DNA from: Sisyra terminalis
Taxonomy: Eukaryota; Arthropoda; Insecta; Neuroptera; Sisyridae
DNA: 64,000 bases
Reading direction: 5' to 3'
Assembly: GCA_958496175.1 (NCBI GenBank)
Contig: OY292279.1
Coordinates: forward strand, 13,950,001-14,014,000
Part shown: piece after piece, positions 49,915 through 62,480 of the stretch
Numbering within the stretch: position 1 is the stretch's first letter
Layout of the letters: each line of letters starts with the position of its first letter
Position numbers and translations under genes: made by a program
Notes under the pieces: generated by a model
What the model was told of the DNA's origin: nothing
Seen by the model: only the letters and a program-made list of their open reading frames with translations
Database searches by the model: none

Positions 49915-52900
49915 CTAAACTTCCGTCTCTAAATTATTTTTATGTTTCTTGTTTTTTTTTTTTTTAATTTCTTAAATAAATCTCACAATCGGTGTAAAAT
50001 TCTATTAAAATATCGTTAATTTATTTTGTGTCCGAAAAGTTAATTTAAAATGAGTTGTTTTTTTGGGGTCTAGGTAAATCGATTTGGCGGAACGATTTGG
50101 TTTTAACTAGATCAAACGGAAATTGAATTTGGTTCGATTGGTAAAAAATCGAATTAATTATTATTTAAGTGATTCTCAGGCGGGGACAAAATTCCTTTGT
50201 AATCCGAGAGAAGAAATTCATTTGATACGGTTTGTCATTTGGAACAATGCTGAAAAGAAGCTCTTTTATACCGAATTATATCGGACTTCTACTTAAATTG
50301 TTTAAACTCCAAAAAATCAAATCCTAAAACTTCAGTACAAGGAAACATAAAAATTGCTTAAATATAAGTTGTCGTATATTTTATTATAGTTTTATAATTT
50401 GTAAGTTAACATCTATAAACGTAAGGTTCTTGTGAACGTGTGCTTGTCACTGAACTCCTCTTAAATCACCGGGCTTATTCTATTGAAATTTACTATGTTT
50501 ATTAAAGTATTTGAGTAGATGTTATGGGTGACAAATTTTGATTTATCAACAATTAAAATTTCAAACCTAATAATCAAAAGGCCCTTAAAAACGAAACAAT
50601 ATCTATTTTAAAATTACCGATACCTTATAACGGTGTTTTTTATATTGCATCTCTAATTACAGACAAGTGGGTTCCTAAGATGTGAGACAATGGGACACCA
50701 GGAAAGGTAACTTCGAAAAACGGATGATTGTTTTGCGACGCTGGATTTTAAAAAAATATGAAAAAAAAATTTTAAAAAAAACCGAGTTTTCAAACTATAC
50801 ATCGAGGCAGGAAATCTTCGAAAACTTTTGAAGTCCACAAAAGTGGGGTTGGGTCTTCAAAATGTTAGCAGTATTGTGCAGGAAAATTGAGATTCTATCT
50901 AAAATTAATTAATTCTGAATAGAATTATGAAATGACTTTACTTTTGTTCTAATTAACCCATAAAAACTCTTCAAAATGTTTGAAAAAAAAAATTCTCAAA
51001 CAAATTTTCATTTTTTGAAATGAAAACTTCTTTAGCATCGTTGTGACTCGAAATTTCATGAAATGAAAAAGCGACTATTTAAAGAAGATAAACATATAAA
51101 TCTATAAAATTAACGAGCGAGAGAATGAAATAGAAAACACGACAGTGTTTTTTATATATGCGAACGTCTGCATTTTATGCTCCTTGGGAATAGTCGTCCT
51201 AACAACCGTGTTAAATTGTGTATTGTTTACATAAAAATTTCATTATTTTGATAAAAACAAATTTAAATGACGCCGAAAACGAATACACAATATTATGGTG
51301 GTTGTTAAAAAAAAGGAGAATTAGAGACTGCAAGACTAAAAAGGTCACAAAAAATTTATCAACGAACATTTAATACAATGTACATCAGAGGTATTGCAAA
51401 TTCCTTACAAGATAAAATTCCAAAGATTTTAAATGGAGATTTTAATGTAAATTTTCACTATATAAAACGATATCTTTTATTGAGTTTCTTTATAATATTT
51501 ATTTAATTAAAATATAAAACAATTTTTAAATTTGGTATCTTATTATCATAACTAAGCCCTACAATCATCCTACTCTCGAAATTTTTATTCGTCTCATAAT
51601 CTTGAAGTTCACATTTTTGAAGGTTTACTTCTTTTGCCTACTGCACACATGTGTTTTTTTATACATTTTGAACAGTTTTATATAAGAGTTTAATAATTCT
51701 TTAGACCAGGATTTCTATAAGATAGGCATATTATGGTAGTACTAAATTCTTATTTAGAAAAAGTGTAAAAGTATGAAACAATTCCATATACCATATTGAT
51801 TTGAAAATGAATGATTGAATGTAATCAATGATGTTTCAATTACATCGACATAATAATTATTTTTCTTTTTAACCAAAATTGGAGAAAAGGACATCAAAAC
51901 TTTTGACCTGCCGGATAGAATAAGGCTAAGTTTGTGGACTCTGCTATACTTCTTCACCATGAAAGTTACATTAAAAATATGAATATGGTTTATGGAGCAA
52001 CTTAAGTTTCATACTGATTAATAATCAAGAAAAAATCTTTCTGAAATTTACTCGTATATGTACTGTAATAAAATTATTTTTTTTCCTGTATCCTATTACA
52101 TTCCTAATTCACTAGAAAGAGGATTGAAATTGTATTGACTAAAATAAATGACTAAAATATTGGTCAATAATATATATGAAGAAAATTTTCATTTAATGTT
52201 TTATTTAACTTGAACTACAAAAAAAACATTGGAAAATGTCTTTTTAAAAAGAGACCAATTACTCAAACGCAAGAAGAAAACAATCTTTAAAAAAATAGAT
52301 TTTTAATCCGAATACAAATTTTTAAATAGTCACAAAAACATTCTTTCATCCACAATTACGCAATTTTCTTGTTCAAATAAATTGGCAATAATCTATGCAA
52401 ACATTTTTCTCAAAAATTCAACTCATTAAATTTTTCGTAAAAATAGTTGATCATATTGATGGTGCGCTCCACGTTTCGGCATTTTCATGAATCATTTGAA
52501 AGCTTCGCAAAAATCTATCCTCACAGCCATCTGTTGGTGACGAGTGTGAAACATTTGAGTTTGTTTTGTGTCAAGCTTTTTAAGCTCTCATTGATTTTAG
52601 TTCGAAAATTAATTTCAAGTTAAAATAAAATTGATTTAACAATTAATTTTTAATTTAAAGTCTAAAATAAATAAATGTAAAATAGAAAATATTCAAGAAA
52701 ATAAAACAATTCCTGTAAATGTAGAATGACAAAATTTGTTATTCTTTTTCCCCTATTCATTTTTCTGTGTAAGGTCTTACTTAAAACAAAGTTCAAAATA
52801 ATGAAGCTTTTCTCGAGTGCATGCTCATTTAAGGTAATGACCTAGCTATCAGTAACATCCACCACACTTTTATATATATGAAAAACGGAGCTTTTTTACA

Positions 52901-54489
52901 ATGCGTCTTTTCATGTAGTTTTGTACTTTAAGTGGTTTTACTTGATATTAAATATTCGTTTGGCAAATATTTACTAATTTTTTTTTTTAAAAATAGAAAA
53001 GATATTTAAGAAAAAGAAAAGTTAAATAGTTTTTTATCAAATGTAAAGAATAAATCAAGAGAAACAAATGCTTAGGCGACGGATTGTAATCGAATGTTGG
53101 TTTGAGTTTGGTATATGATAGCTCGAGGGTTGAGCTATGACGCCACTACAACCATCTGTTAACAGAACAGTGAAGCATATTCAGGGATATTAAGGATTCG
53201 CTGTAATGTCGATAAATTCATCACGAAAGGAATTTTCCCATTAAACTTACACCATTAATATTTTCCCAGAATGTTAAAAGCCAGATTGCGAAACGCGTGC
53301 GAATTTTTTCGAGCATAATAAAATCAGTCTCCGATTCAATTTTTCGAAAATATTACAGGAATGCCGTCTTTTATATAAAACGAGAAGAATCGCACTCGGG
53401 CAAATTAATTTCTGTCTCATTACGATTTCAGAAAATTGTATAACAATATTATTAATCATTGGTGTGCGAAATACAAAGAAGTGAGTTGAAATAAATTGTC
53501 AAGTCCGTTTCGTATAATATTTAAACGATATAAAAATGCAAAGTAGACAACTTCCACACAAGCACATCATCAAAGGCGGCGACGCGACTATTCTCATTAC
53601 AATCTCAAAGAGATAAAATGCAAATGATCGAAGATCAAGCCTGGCGAAAAGGGCGGATTTGAAAAAATCCGAGAAGCCTTATAGGGTTCCGTACACCAAA
53701 AGGCAAAAGTCTGTTACAAATGGCACATGGCTTCTTTATATTCAATTTGATATTTTGGCTACTCTAAGTGCTGGATTAAAGCTTACCAAGCCCAAAACTA
53801 AAGCTTAAGCTCTTCTACTCTTTTAAATAAATCAGCTCTGATTATATCTCATTAAAAAAAGATTCTTATTTGATTCAGCAGATCGTTTTATTTGTTCTTA
53901 TAACGAAATCAGCATCAGTATGAAGTCAACTTTAGGTTACCAAAGTGACGATTTCTTATTTACTATCCGCATTGTTTAGTTATCCTTTTTTTTTAAATTC
54001 TTGTTTTTTCTTTATTAATTTTTTGATTTTTAAAAACGTTAAAATTAATACAATAAATCATTAAGAATACGATAGGAATATATCCAGTGATCTGTATAAA
54101 TGGATAACGCTCTGTACAGGAAATGGCAGCAATAATTGCAAATGCTATCTACGTGGGTACATATTTGGAATGAACTTAGTAAAATGCAACAGCGCCTGTG
54201 CTGGAAATGTTAAAAGAGAGGCCTATACATAGGAGTCCTTCTTAAGTACGGGCACCTCAAATAGTCGAAGTAAGTAAAATTCAAGCGCTTATTTGTGTAG
54301 GCAGGCGCTCACCGGTACTCAATCTGTTGTTTTTTGGTGCCATAAAAATTGTACCCACGAAGACGGCGCTTTGTTTACTACACTAGATTTCCAAAAATTT
54401 TATTTAACGCCAAATGCACGGTCTATTCATACATACATATCAATAAATATATCCCATGTAGGAACTCCCAATATTCACAAGTCTAGTTG
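49915..54489. other. non-genic stretch, no gene seen
   Basis: AT-rich. 50.42-50.54 kb (TGAACTCCTCTTAAATCACCGG and on) resembles the 3' region of a non-LTR element. 52.45-52.60 kb is denser and has CAGCCATCTGTTGG (52524-52537), close to an insect CTCF core. 53.05-53.20 and 53.55-53.70 kb are also denser; the latter has ATAGGGTTCCGTACACC, a fragment familiar from insect repeats. 54.10-54.43 kb is denser and unassigned. No supported gene. Confidence 0.45.
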
Positions 54490-54815
54490 TTAATTGCCAA
54501 GCCTTGGCATATAAGTATGGTCCAAGATTTGGCCTAACCTAAACGCCTGAGTTCAACTGTAATAAGTAAATAATAAAAATTTCACCATAACTAAAATCTT
54601 TTTTAAATTGTCCTGAGTTTTATATTAATTTGAGTTATATAAACTAGCATGCTTTTTTTCGTAAAGTATTTTGTTTTAATTTTAGTTTAAATTCAAGTTA
54701 GTGGTCAATCTTGGCCTATACTGGGGATATCAATTCAAAGTTAAGTCAATCTTGAGCCAGGGTTAGCGAGTCTTGGGCCAAACTTAAGCCAATACTGGGT
54801 CAATTAAAAATTCTT
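54490..54815. repeat. decayed repeat with recurring TTGGCC words
   Basis: Variants of a CAATCTTGGCCTATACTGGG-like unit recur at about 54.50, 54.52, 54.71, 54.75, 54.77 and 54.79 kb (GCCAAGCCTTGGC, CCAAGATTTGGCC, GTCAATCTTGGCC, GTCAATCTTGAGCC, GAGTCTTGGGCC). This looks like an old MITE with sub-terminal repeats. Ends are not defined. Confidence 0.4.
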
Positions 54816-56439
54816 ATCTGGAATCATTCACTTGTAATACATAAATATTTTTGGCGTATTAAAGATATAAAATAAAATTTTATTTAGCTGTAAATTTGAA
54901 ACGAATGAATATAGCACCACAATATTGCAAAGGATAGTGAAGGATAGATACACTATTAAATGCTTTAGGTACCATTTACTTGTTTTAAAGTTATAAGATT
55001 TGTATAGTTCTACAAATTATCTTCTCGACTTGTTCGAAATATGTAGAGATATAAAGATAAATAGAGATAAATATATAGAGTCGTATACGCACATAAAGAT
55101 TTCATTCCAATTTCTATTGTACACAAAGTTATACATACTAGACTATCAAAACTTTCTAATGGAATTTTACTATTCCTTATAGTGTTTATAATATATAGAA
55201 GAAAATCCATCTATCAGGTGGATAATCAAATTTTTTACTAAAGAACCTGAAGAAATATCCTATTGAAATTAATTATTTAATTAATTAATTATATTCCTAT
55301 TAAAAGCTAACCCTTCGGTCTTCTATTCTTTGGAAAGTTGAAGAATTGAATCGTATAAGTCACTTTACTCAAAAAACATAGCCATACTCACATCACATAT
55401 TTTAGGGTAAATTAAAACCTATAGTGTTATCTGTTTGTATACGTACTTCGATTGTCAAACATTTCTTTTGAATGGTCATTATAGAACAATGGATTTCCTT
55501 GGAACTTCAGCGTTAAGTCATTATCAATTGGGTGAAACAATTTAAAACAGTTGTGGAGAAATTTGACACGTTTTGTTGATCACGGTGATTGGCAATCGAA
55601 ATACGTATCGAAAGATAGAACGTCACAAACATTTTGAACATTGGCTAGATAATTATTGTATTCATTTGCTTTTGGTTAACTTCATTCCATAAAATTTATA
55701 TTGGAATATATTTTTATACATTGTAGTTATGAACGAAACCCTAAATATTAAACTCGTACTTAACTGCTTTTTTTGTCTCATTTGTGTCGGCGCTACTAAC
55801 AAAATTTACAAATGCAACGAAGAAAGCAACCACACATTAAACAATAACAATAACGATATCATTGTTATCATTTGAAAAACGCGATAATTTGTTACCGCCA
55901 TTATTTAAATGTAAAACAATGAATCAGAAAATAATATAATCGGGAATGGTCATGTTTATATTCCGGGCCAAGATTAATTGTCATAATTATTGTAATGGAC
56001 TGAAATAACATGATCGAACTTGTGACTTCTGTTCAACGCCATCATCCTTCTGAACTCCTCAAAGCGATTGTAATCGCAAAGTTTTTCTTGGCGTTCTGAT
56101 TTATTAACGACCATTTCAATGGAGAAATTTCTTGATAAATAGATAAATAATATTTGCATTCGTCAAAAAATAAGCCAATTTAACTAATAGAGTACGAACA
56201 AAAAGAAGTGTTTTCTCTCGATTGAAACCGGGGGGAAAGTATTAGGTTGAAAAAAATGTGCAAAAAATGTTGAAAAATACAAAGATAAATTAGTTATCAT
56301 TAAGAAAATTATAAATGCATGTAGTGTGTGTCTATTAGCGAGACAAATAGATACTTAAAATTTTATGTCGGTTACATTTAAATAATAAATGGACTTACTT
56401 AGAATAAAAACTGACTACTTATTACGTCCTATACTCTCT
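54816..56439. other. non-genic stretch, no gene seen
   Basis: AT-rich. Mildly denser at 55.50-55.63 and 55.75-55.95 kb (AACAATAACAATAACGATATC). Open frames of 60-66 codons are low-complexity. Confidence 0.5.
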
Positions 56440-56730
56440 CTTAGTACATTCGAATGAATTTTAACGGGAGAAACAGGCGGGAATGGCGTTTTCGAAGTGA
56501 ATTTGTCTTCTTCCCGGTTTCTGGATGAGGGCTTAAAAAGTGGCCATCTTTCTTTGCTCATTTGTATTTATTTATGGAGCTTTTTTTGCCGTTGTTTGTT
56601 GTGAACGGAGTAGCAAGTGAAAAGGATTTTTAATCCTTTAAGCGTTTTAAAATTCAACGGGAACAGAAAATCATTTTCTTTTTGTCCATTTTTCAAAACG
56701 TGAGACTATAATTTTATGAGTTTTCTCTTC
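56440..56730. promoter_or_regulatory. candidate regulatory stretch
   Basis: Dense words GGGAGAAACAGGCGGGAATGG, TTCTTCCCGGTTTCTGGATG, AAAAGTGGCCATCTTTC, a Caudal-type TTTATGG and AGGATTTTTAATCCTTT. It lies just before a piggyBac-like insertion. Function is inferred from contrast with flanks only. Confidence 0.3.
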
Positions 56731-56921
56731 TTGTTTCGTTTTAGTTTATACTTAATAGATGTAAACTGATAAATTTTCTTTCATCACATTATCACATATA
56801 CAGTTTTTTATTTAAAAGTAGGTAACAAAATAGTATTGTACTATTTTAAAAGAAATGTAATTAACACTTCCACCACCACCGTAATTTAATAGAAAATTTA
56901 AAATAATAATTTCTTCATTAA

Positions 56922-57664
56922 GGGGGGAAGCTGGTCTAGAGCGTGAAAAAATGGGCATAATTTATTAATTTTTTGTGACTCAACAAATAGATCAATCGAA
57001 AATCTGTGAAAAAGGTTTTAAAATTTAGGTTTTAATATACAAATACAATTTTTTTCGTGTCAATTAAATTCAAAATGGCGGCTGTCCAGCATTTCTTCGG
57101 AGGCGCCTCATTTTTTATACGGGTCCGTGGCCGAAGATGTAACCTCCTTAATTTTGGTCCTGGAACGAAATCCTGAAAATTTTTAGTTTCTATATAACAA
57201 CAGCAAGAGACGTATGTAGGATTTTTTCGATATTTTGTTTTTTCGCGAAATGGTGCACGTTTGAACAAAACATTAACATTTTCACTATAAAAAAACGACA
57301 AAATTGTTGATTAAAAAAAAACTATGCAATATAAAAAAAAAATCCTACGTATGTCTCCGGAGAAAGGTATTTCAAATATACTGTCAAAATTTCGTATAGA
57401 TCGGTGAAGATTTGCTCGAGTTATGTCTTCGGCCAGTTCAAAAAAAGTGATTTCGAGAAAAACGCGTTTTAAGTTTTAAGTACTATAAAATCATATTAAA
57501 TGCGTATATACCTTTAATCTGCGATACCTTTAATCTGCTAAAGTTTGGGCATTTTGACATTTTTGCCGGCATCCATCCTTTGGTATGTTATTTTTAAGAC
57601 CCTAAAGTACCTTTTAAAACAAAAAAAAATCGGTTTCTTCAAAATTCTAGACCAGCTTGTCCCC
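56922..57664. mobile_element. piggyBac-like non-autonomous element, 743 bp
   Basis: The left end GGGGGGAAGCTGGTCTAGAG and right end (reverse complement GGGGACAAGCTGGTCTAGAA) form inverted repeats of about 20 bp. Each is flanked by TTAA (56918-56921, 57665-57668), the exact piggyBac target-site duplication. The interior has no transposase. An 89-codon minus-strand frame (57301-57032) has no DDD-transposase features and is regarded as chance. Confidence 0.8.
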
Positions 57665-58211
57665 TTAATTTTTGTTTCACATTTCCAAAAATGACATTTT
57701 TTTTATATACTGTGAAAAAAAGATACTGAAAATTAAAGGAAGATAAACAAACATAATCGTAGGGAAAAATAAAATAGTGTTATTTAACCACAAAATAGAA
57801 CTTAACTTTTACCAAACCAAAGCTTGGTTAAATTGGTTTACCATACTTAAAGCTTTTATTCTGGTTGCCTAAATTTCAGGATAAATACATACAATATTCT
57901 GCCAATTTTCTCGTTATCTTAATTGTAACATTAATTGTTTTGAAAGATTTTTGGATTCCAATTTTTGGTTTAGTTTTTAATTAGAAAATTTTTAAGATTG
58001 CAATTCAAGTATTTTTTGAAATTTAAGACTATGCATTTTAAATTTAAACTGAGCTCAATTCCTGGATGTATTTTGGAAGCTTAATTTATTTTTAAATAGC
58101 TATACAAACTCTGTGAATTTATTTATCAAATTTATCATTATCTGAATCATAGAGTTTTGTCTCATTTGTACTTTTATGTTCTTTTAACTCCTCTATATTG
58201 TCGCCAGTTTC
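57665..58211. other. non-genic stretch, no gene seen
   Basis: AT-rich DNA between the piggyBac-like element and the next foldback element. No ORF, no repeat end and no dense patch recognised. Confidence 0.6.
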
Positions 58212-58968
58212 GGCAATTAATGTAAAATGTGAACATTTACGTAATATTTGAAATACAAATGTAACTTCCAATTAACAAAACACCCACTTTTGTAAGAATC
58301 TAACGTTGCCTATTCTGGGAAATTTGATGATTAATAACTTTTAATTATCCTGCTAAAAATAATCATTTATGTTGTAAAAATGTATAATTCCTACAGCTTA
58401 AGTACGAAACACTTGTTCTATACTTAAACTACGGTTTGAAGGCAGAAGACGGATTCTTCTAGATCTCAACAAAATAAAACGAATAAATCGAATACATTTT
58501 TTCGATATTTTGCTAAGTTTACAAGATATCGATACTTAAAAATTGATAATTTTTTTCACATCTTTTTTAGACGGATTTATGTACATTTGCGAAAAAAAAA
58601 GGTAGATGTTTACAACTACGGTTCTATTTAATTTTTGTGCTTCAGAACTAGATATAAATGATCCAGGGGTGATATCGAAAAAATGTATTCTTTCTTTTCA
58701 TTTTATTTTGTCGAGATCTACATATAAGAATCCGCCTACAGACTTCCGTAGTTTAAGTATAGAACAAGTGTTTCGTACTTAAGCTGTAGGAATTAAACAT
58801 TTTTACAACATAAATGCTTAAGTTTAGCAGGATAGTTAGTAGTTATTAGTCATCAAATTTCCCAGAATAGGCAGCGTTAGATTTTTACAAAAGTGGGTGT
58901 TTTTTGATTGGAATTTACATTTGTATTTCAAATATTACGTAAAAGTTCACATTTTACATTAATTGCAC
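58212..58968. mobile_element. long foldback element, arms of about 300 bp
   Basis: The left arm (58212-58512) is the reverse complement of the right arm (58669-58968) at roughly 90% by eye. Shared words include AATTAATGTAAAATGTGAAC, ACACCCACTTTTGTAA, GCCTATTCTGGGAAATTTGA and CTACAGCTTAAGTACGAAAC. The spacer of about 155 bp has no coding capacity. No transposase is seen. The whole unit could fold as one very long hairpin. Confidence 0.85.
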
Positions 58969-59024
58969 CGTTAGAACCGAAGTCTAACCGTAGTTATTAA
59001 AATGGATTATTTCATTGGAAAATT

Positions 59025-59205
59025 TAGACAGATTTATCAAGATTTTTTGAAAAAAAGATAATTGTTTACAGCCGCGAATCCACCTAATTTTCTTTGGCTT
59101 AGAAAAACTATACGTTAGAGGTCCAGGGTTGATACCGAAGAATACTAATCTTTTTTTTTAGTTATGTTTTAAGATCAATAAGAATCCACCTTCACCCTTT
59201 AAATC
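59025..59205 (+). repeat. partial diverged copy of the foldback element centre
   Basis: GACAGATTTATCAAG, TTGTTTACAGCC, GATCCAGG-like GGTCCAGGGTTGATACCGAA and AAGAATCCACCTTCA correspond to 58571-58745 (GACGGATTTATG, TGTTTACAACTACGG, GATCCAGGGGTGATATCGAA, AAGAATCCGCCTACA). Offset about 455 bp, strongly diverged. Confidence 0.55.
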
Positions 59206-59315
59206 GTAGTGCCATAAGAAACGTATTCCCACCTTAAAGATAGTCTTTTTCAATGAAAAATTTGATAATTTCCACATTGATAAGTATTTTATTTATTTCC
59301 GAGTCACAATAAATT

Positions 59316-59526
59316 AATGGATAATAATATATATGTCTTTGAGACTCAATTAAAAAATTTAACTTTATTACGACGCGTTTCAACAGTTTTTGACTGTCAT
59401 CATCAGGTAATAATCTTATTATTATAAATTATTACTTGATGATAACAGTCAAAAACTGTTGAAACGCGTTGTAATAAAGTAAAAATTTTTAATTGAGTCT
59501 CAAAGACATATATATTATTATCCATT
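59316..59526. repeat. near-perfect 211-bp palindrome with two hammerhead-like motifs
   Basis: AATGGATAATAATATATATG at the left end is mirrored exactly at the right end. Arms of about 95 bp flank a short AT spacer. Minus strand, 59413-59365: stem I TTATTAC / GTAATAA (7 bp), core CTGATGA, stem II GACAGT / ACTGTT with an A-rich loop, then GAAAC-GC-GTC. The plus-strand copy in the right arm has TTGATGA and GTT in place of CTGATGA and GTC. One extra T precedes stem II. The layout matches hammerheads of Penelope-like elements. Confidence 0.7.
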
Positions 59527-60880
59527 GATAATTTCATTGACAGGGTTAATTTTAGCAGAAAAACCTATCTGGCAAAATTCCTATGGCTATTGTTGAAACA
59601 CGTTACGAAAAGAATAAAGAAAATTGAGTCAAATGACATCAATAATAATTTATTCTAAATTCCTACGGTTATTGTAATTATTTATTAAATAAATAGTGTT
59701 CTTACTAAATGCTATGTTATTTTTTAAGTTTTTTAGTTTTGTATTTATGTTTTGTATATTAAAAATTTTTAATTGATAAATTTAAGCTTTTGTGTTTTAT
59801 TTCCTTCTTGGTTATAAATAACAAGTACAGAATGATAAAAACGAAACAACTAAACGATAATTTACTATTTTGTAAAAAAAGTAACCACACCTCTGATCTA
59901 GAAAACTATTTTCTTTATCAAACGTAGAATTTCTTTTAAAATGGTAAGAAGCTAAAGATTTCAAATCAAACATTAAAAAAAATAAAATATTCTTTTAAAG
60001 AATGAAGTAGGGACAATTATTTTTAACTATAAAATTCAGTACGGTTTTTTTTTAAAATCGGTCATTTATGACTTGTGTCATCATTGTTGCAAGCCGACGA
60101 AAATCTATAATGTTTATAAAATATATTGTGGTCCAATTTATGTAGTATAATTTAATATAATAATAAACAAAAGTCATACCATAAACAGAAATTCAAACAA
60201 AAATATTTGTGACGTGTTGCGCGGAAACGTATTTTGATTGCCAAGAATTTTAGAAATTTGTTCTTTAGAATAGCTTTGGAAAAATTATCTTTTTACAGAT
60301 AAACGCCAGTGTAATTATGAAACAGTTTTGATTAATAGGGTAAAAACGGCAGTTAATTATTTAAAATTATTATGAATTTAAATTTTGAGAAAATACAATT
60401 CAAATTTTGAATAATTTAGACGAAAAGGAGCCCTTGTTTCATTAACAGAATCTGTCAACATAGATTGGTTAATAAATTGTATTGCATATACCCAATTTAT
60501 TAAAGTTCTTCGTTTGATTACCAAAATAAGAAGTTTCTAAAGCAATTTATTTTCTTACCAGACATGCAAATATGAGAAGAATGTTTGATTTTTCTACTTT
60601 TTATTTCGTTAACTAAAACTTCTTATCGTATTTTAATCAAAATAAATTTGAACATTGATATATTTCTCAAAAATTTCTAATAAATTTTTCTTAATGATTA
60701 ATTTTCAATTTCCTGTTTATTTTTTTCAATTTATAATATTGGAATAGTTTTCCTATGATACCAAAACTGTTTTAAAAATCGAACTGAAAAGACAAATGCA
60801 TTTATTTTCTCGTATTATTTTTTTTCAAAAAACACCAATAAAGCATTGTATAATTTGTGGTGATTTCATTTAAAATGTTC
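59527..60880. other. non-genic stretch, no gene seen
   Basis: AT-rich. GTTGAAACACGTTACG near 59.60 kb recalls the hammerhead-like repeat tail and may be a fragment of it. Otherwise nothing is recognised. Confidence 0.5.
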
Positions 60881-61260
60881 CCAATGACAAATTTTCACCG
60901 CCACAACGAAACGAGTGTGCCATTAACGTGCTAATTGGTCGCGATCAATTAAAACGTTATTAGAAAATTTCTTGCATGATTATTTTAAAGAAGAAATGAT
61001 TCATAATTGGCGGCAATTTAAATTTGATGAGTCCGTATTAGGACCGTCCCGTGTTCTCATTCGTGTCTATAATATTTTCAAATTGTTTTCTTTCCGTCCT
61101 CGTCGTAGGTTCTTTCCACTTCTTGATGATGTTTTATAAATGAAAGTGTATTATGGCACTAATTCGAGATATGATGGTGCTAATTTGTCATTTGCCCGTA
61201 TAATAGTAAACGAGAAAATAGACGTAAAATTATTTTCATGAACGATTCAATTTTGCGTTA
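60881..61260. promoter_or_regulatory. candidate regulatory element
   Basis: Complex sequence with homeodomain-type words (GCTAATTGG, CAATTAAAACG, CATGATTATTT), ATTGGCGGCAATTTAAATTT and GTATTAGGACCGTCCCGTG. Then come CCGTCCTCGTCGTAGG and two similar words, TATGGCACTAATTCGAG and GATGGTGCTAATTTG. By position it is likely to serve Antp or ftz. No ORF. Confidence 0.35.
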
Positions 61261-61839
61261 AAAATGTTTTGAATCAAAAAAAAAAAAATTCAGGAGAAAA
61301 ATGTTATTAAAATTTTACAACCAAAAGGTGTTTATTAAGCGACCGAAAACACAGGGTTGAATTTAGACGGTTATAATTTGCCAAGAGAAAAAATTGTTTT
61401 CCATTAATATGAAATTGAAATCGTTTAAAAATAAACGAGAGATCATTTCATTTCCATTTACAATTTCCTTGCTTCTGAATATAATAATTTCAGACCAAAC
61501 CTTCAAAGGGAAATATGAAAAAAACCATTCTTGATATTATTGTCATTAAGCCTCCGATCTTGTCTTACATTTAAATTATAATTTTTTCGACTAAAATACA
61601 CATAATTATATAGTGGAATTTCAACAAAATTTGATGAATCGTAATTTTTTTTGATGAATTTATAATTTCATATTTCATGAGATTCAAATAACAAATGGTC
61701 CACAATCAATTTCCTCGTGCAAAAAGGCAAACAAATAATTTATTCTTTTGATATCATCGCTGAGTGATTTGAATTTTAACTCCTATTTACATTTCAATAT
61801 ATAATTGCGGTACAACCCTTCCTTCATCTCCATTTGAAT
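61261..61839. other. non-genic stretch, no gene seen
   Basis: AT-rich, with homopolymer runs. No ORF, no repeat end, and no dense patch. Confidence 0.6.
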
Positions 61840-62480
61840 ACAAAACCAAGTGAACAAACAATCCCCTCAGCACCCCATCGTCCTCACACCTCCCGTCCTC
61901 ACTATTGGCTTGGTCTGGCCGAGCTTTTAGCCCTTTGAAATCCCAATGAGGAAGATAAAAGCTTCCTACATTTATATTACACCATGACGTTTGTAGATTC
62001 GTTTAGTGATTTGAATTATTTTATCAAGTTATTTATTATGAAATATAATTACAATTTTGAAAAGGTTTAAATTGAGATGTTGGTGTAATATTTTCGATGA
62101 TGGTTACAAGCAGATTTGAGTCGTATTTTCCGGCTCGAAGGAATAGAGGGATGTTTAAAAGAAAGCGTTGAAGAAGCTGAGGAGCCATTCAAGTTGAACA
62201 AAGTTTTAATTGACTATCATTACCAACACGACTTACACTTGTTCTCAATCTGGAAACCACCCCCGCTCGTTTCTGGCCACTTAAGGATTAGCGAAATGCA
62301 GAACCAAGTTGTAATCACCAATCGCCTCTTTGTTGGCCCACTAAAATTAAACATCCATTGAGAGCCGTTCAACCATTCTCGGATCGTCATTTGTGAAATG
62401 ACTTCTAGTAGTATTAACACTAACAATAACCAAGAAAAACGGCTGTGATGGCGAACAGGAGGAATATGAACGAGAGTTTG
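61840..62480. promoter_or_regulatory. candidate conserved non-coding region
   Basis: Two dense blocks: 61.85-61.98 kb (CCCTCAGCACCCCATCGTCC, TTGGCTTGGTCTGGCCGAGC) and 62.11-62.48 kb (GGAAACCACCCCCGCTCG, CTGGCCACTTAAGGATTAGC, AATCACCAATCGCCTC). The 81-codon plus frame and the 68-codon minus frame overlap and encode nothing recognisable. It may belong to the Antp 3' or regulatory domain. Confidence 0.35.

Noticed and set aside
53640..53760. Named transposon fragment (AGGGTTCCGTAC word)
   Set aside because: Only one short familiar word is present, with no ends or second copy in the window, so no element is claimed.
57032..57301. 89-codon minus-strand frame
   Set aside because: Lies inside the piggyBac-like non-autonomous element and lacks transposase features.
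62116..62426. 81-codon plus and 68-codon minus frames
   Set aside because: They overlap each other, lack splice or start context and match nothing. Treated as non-coding conserved-looking DNA.
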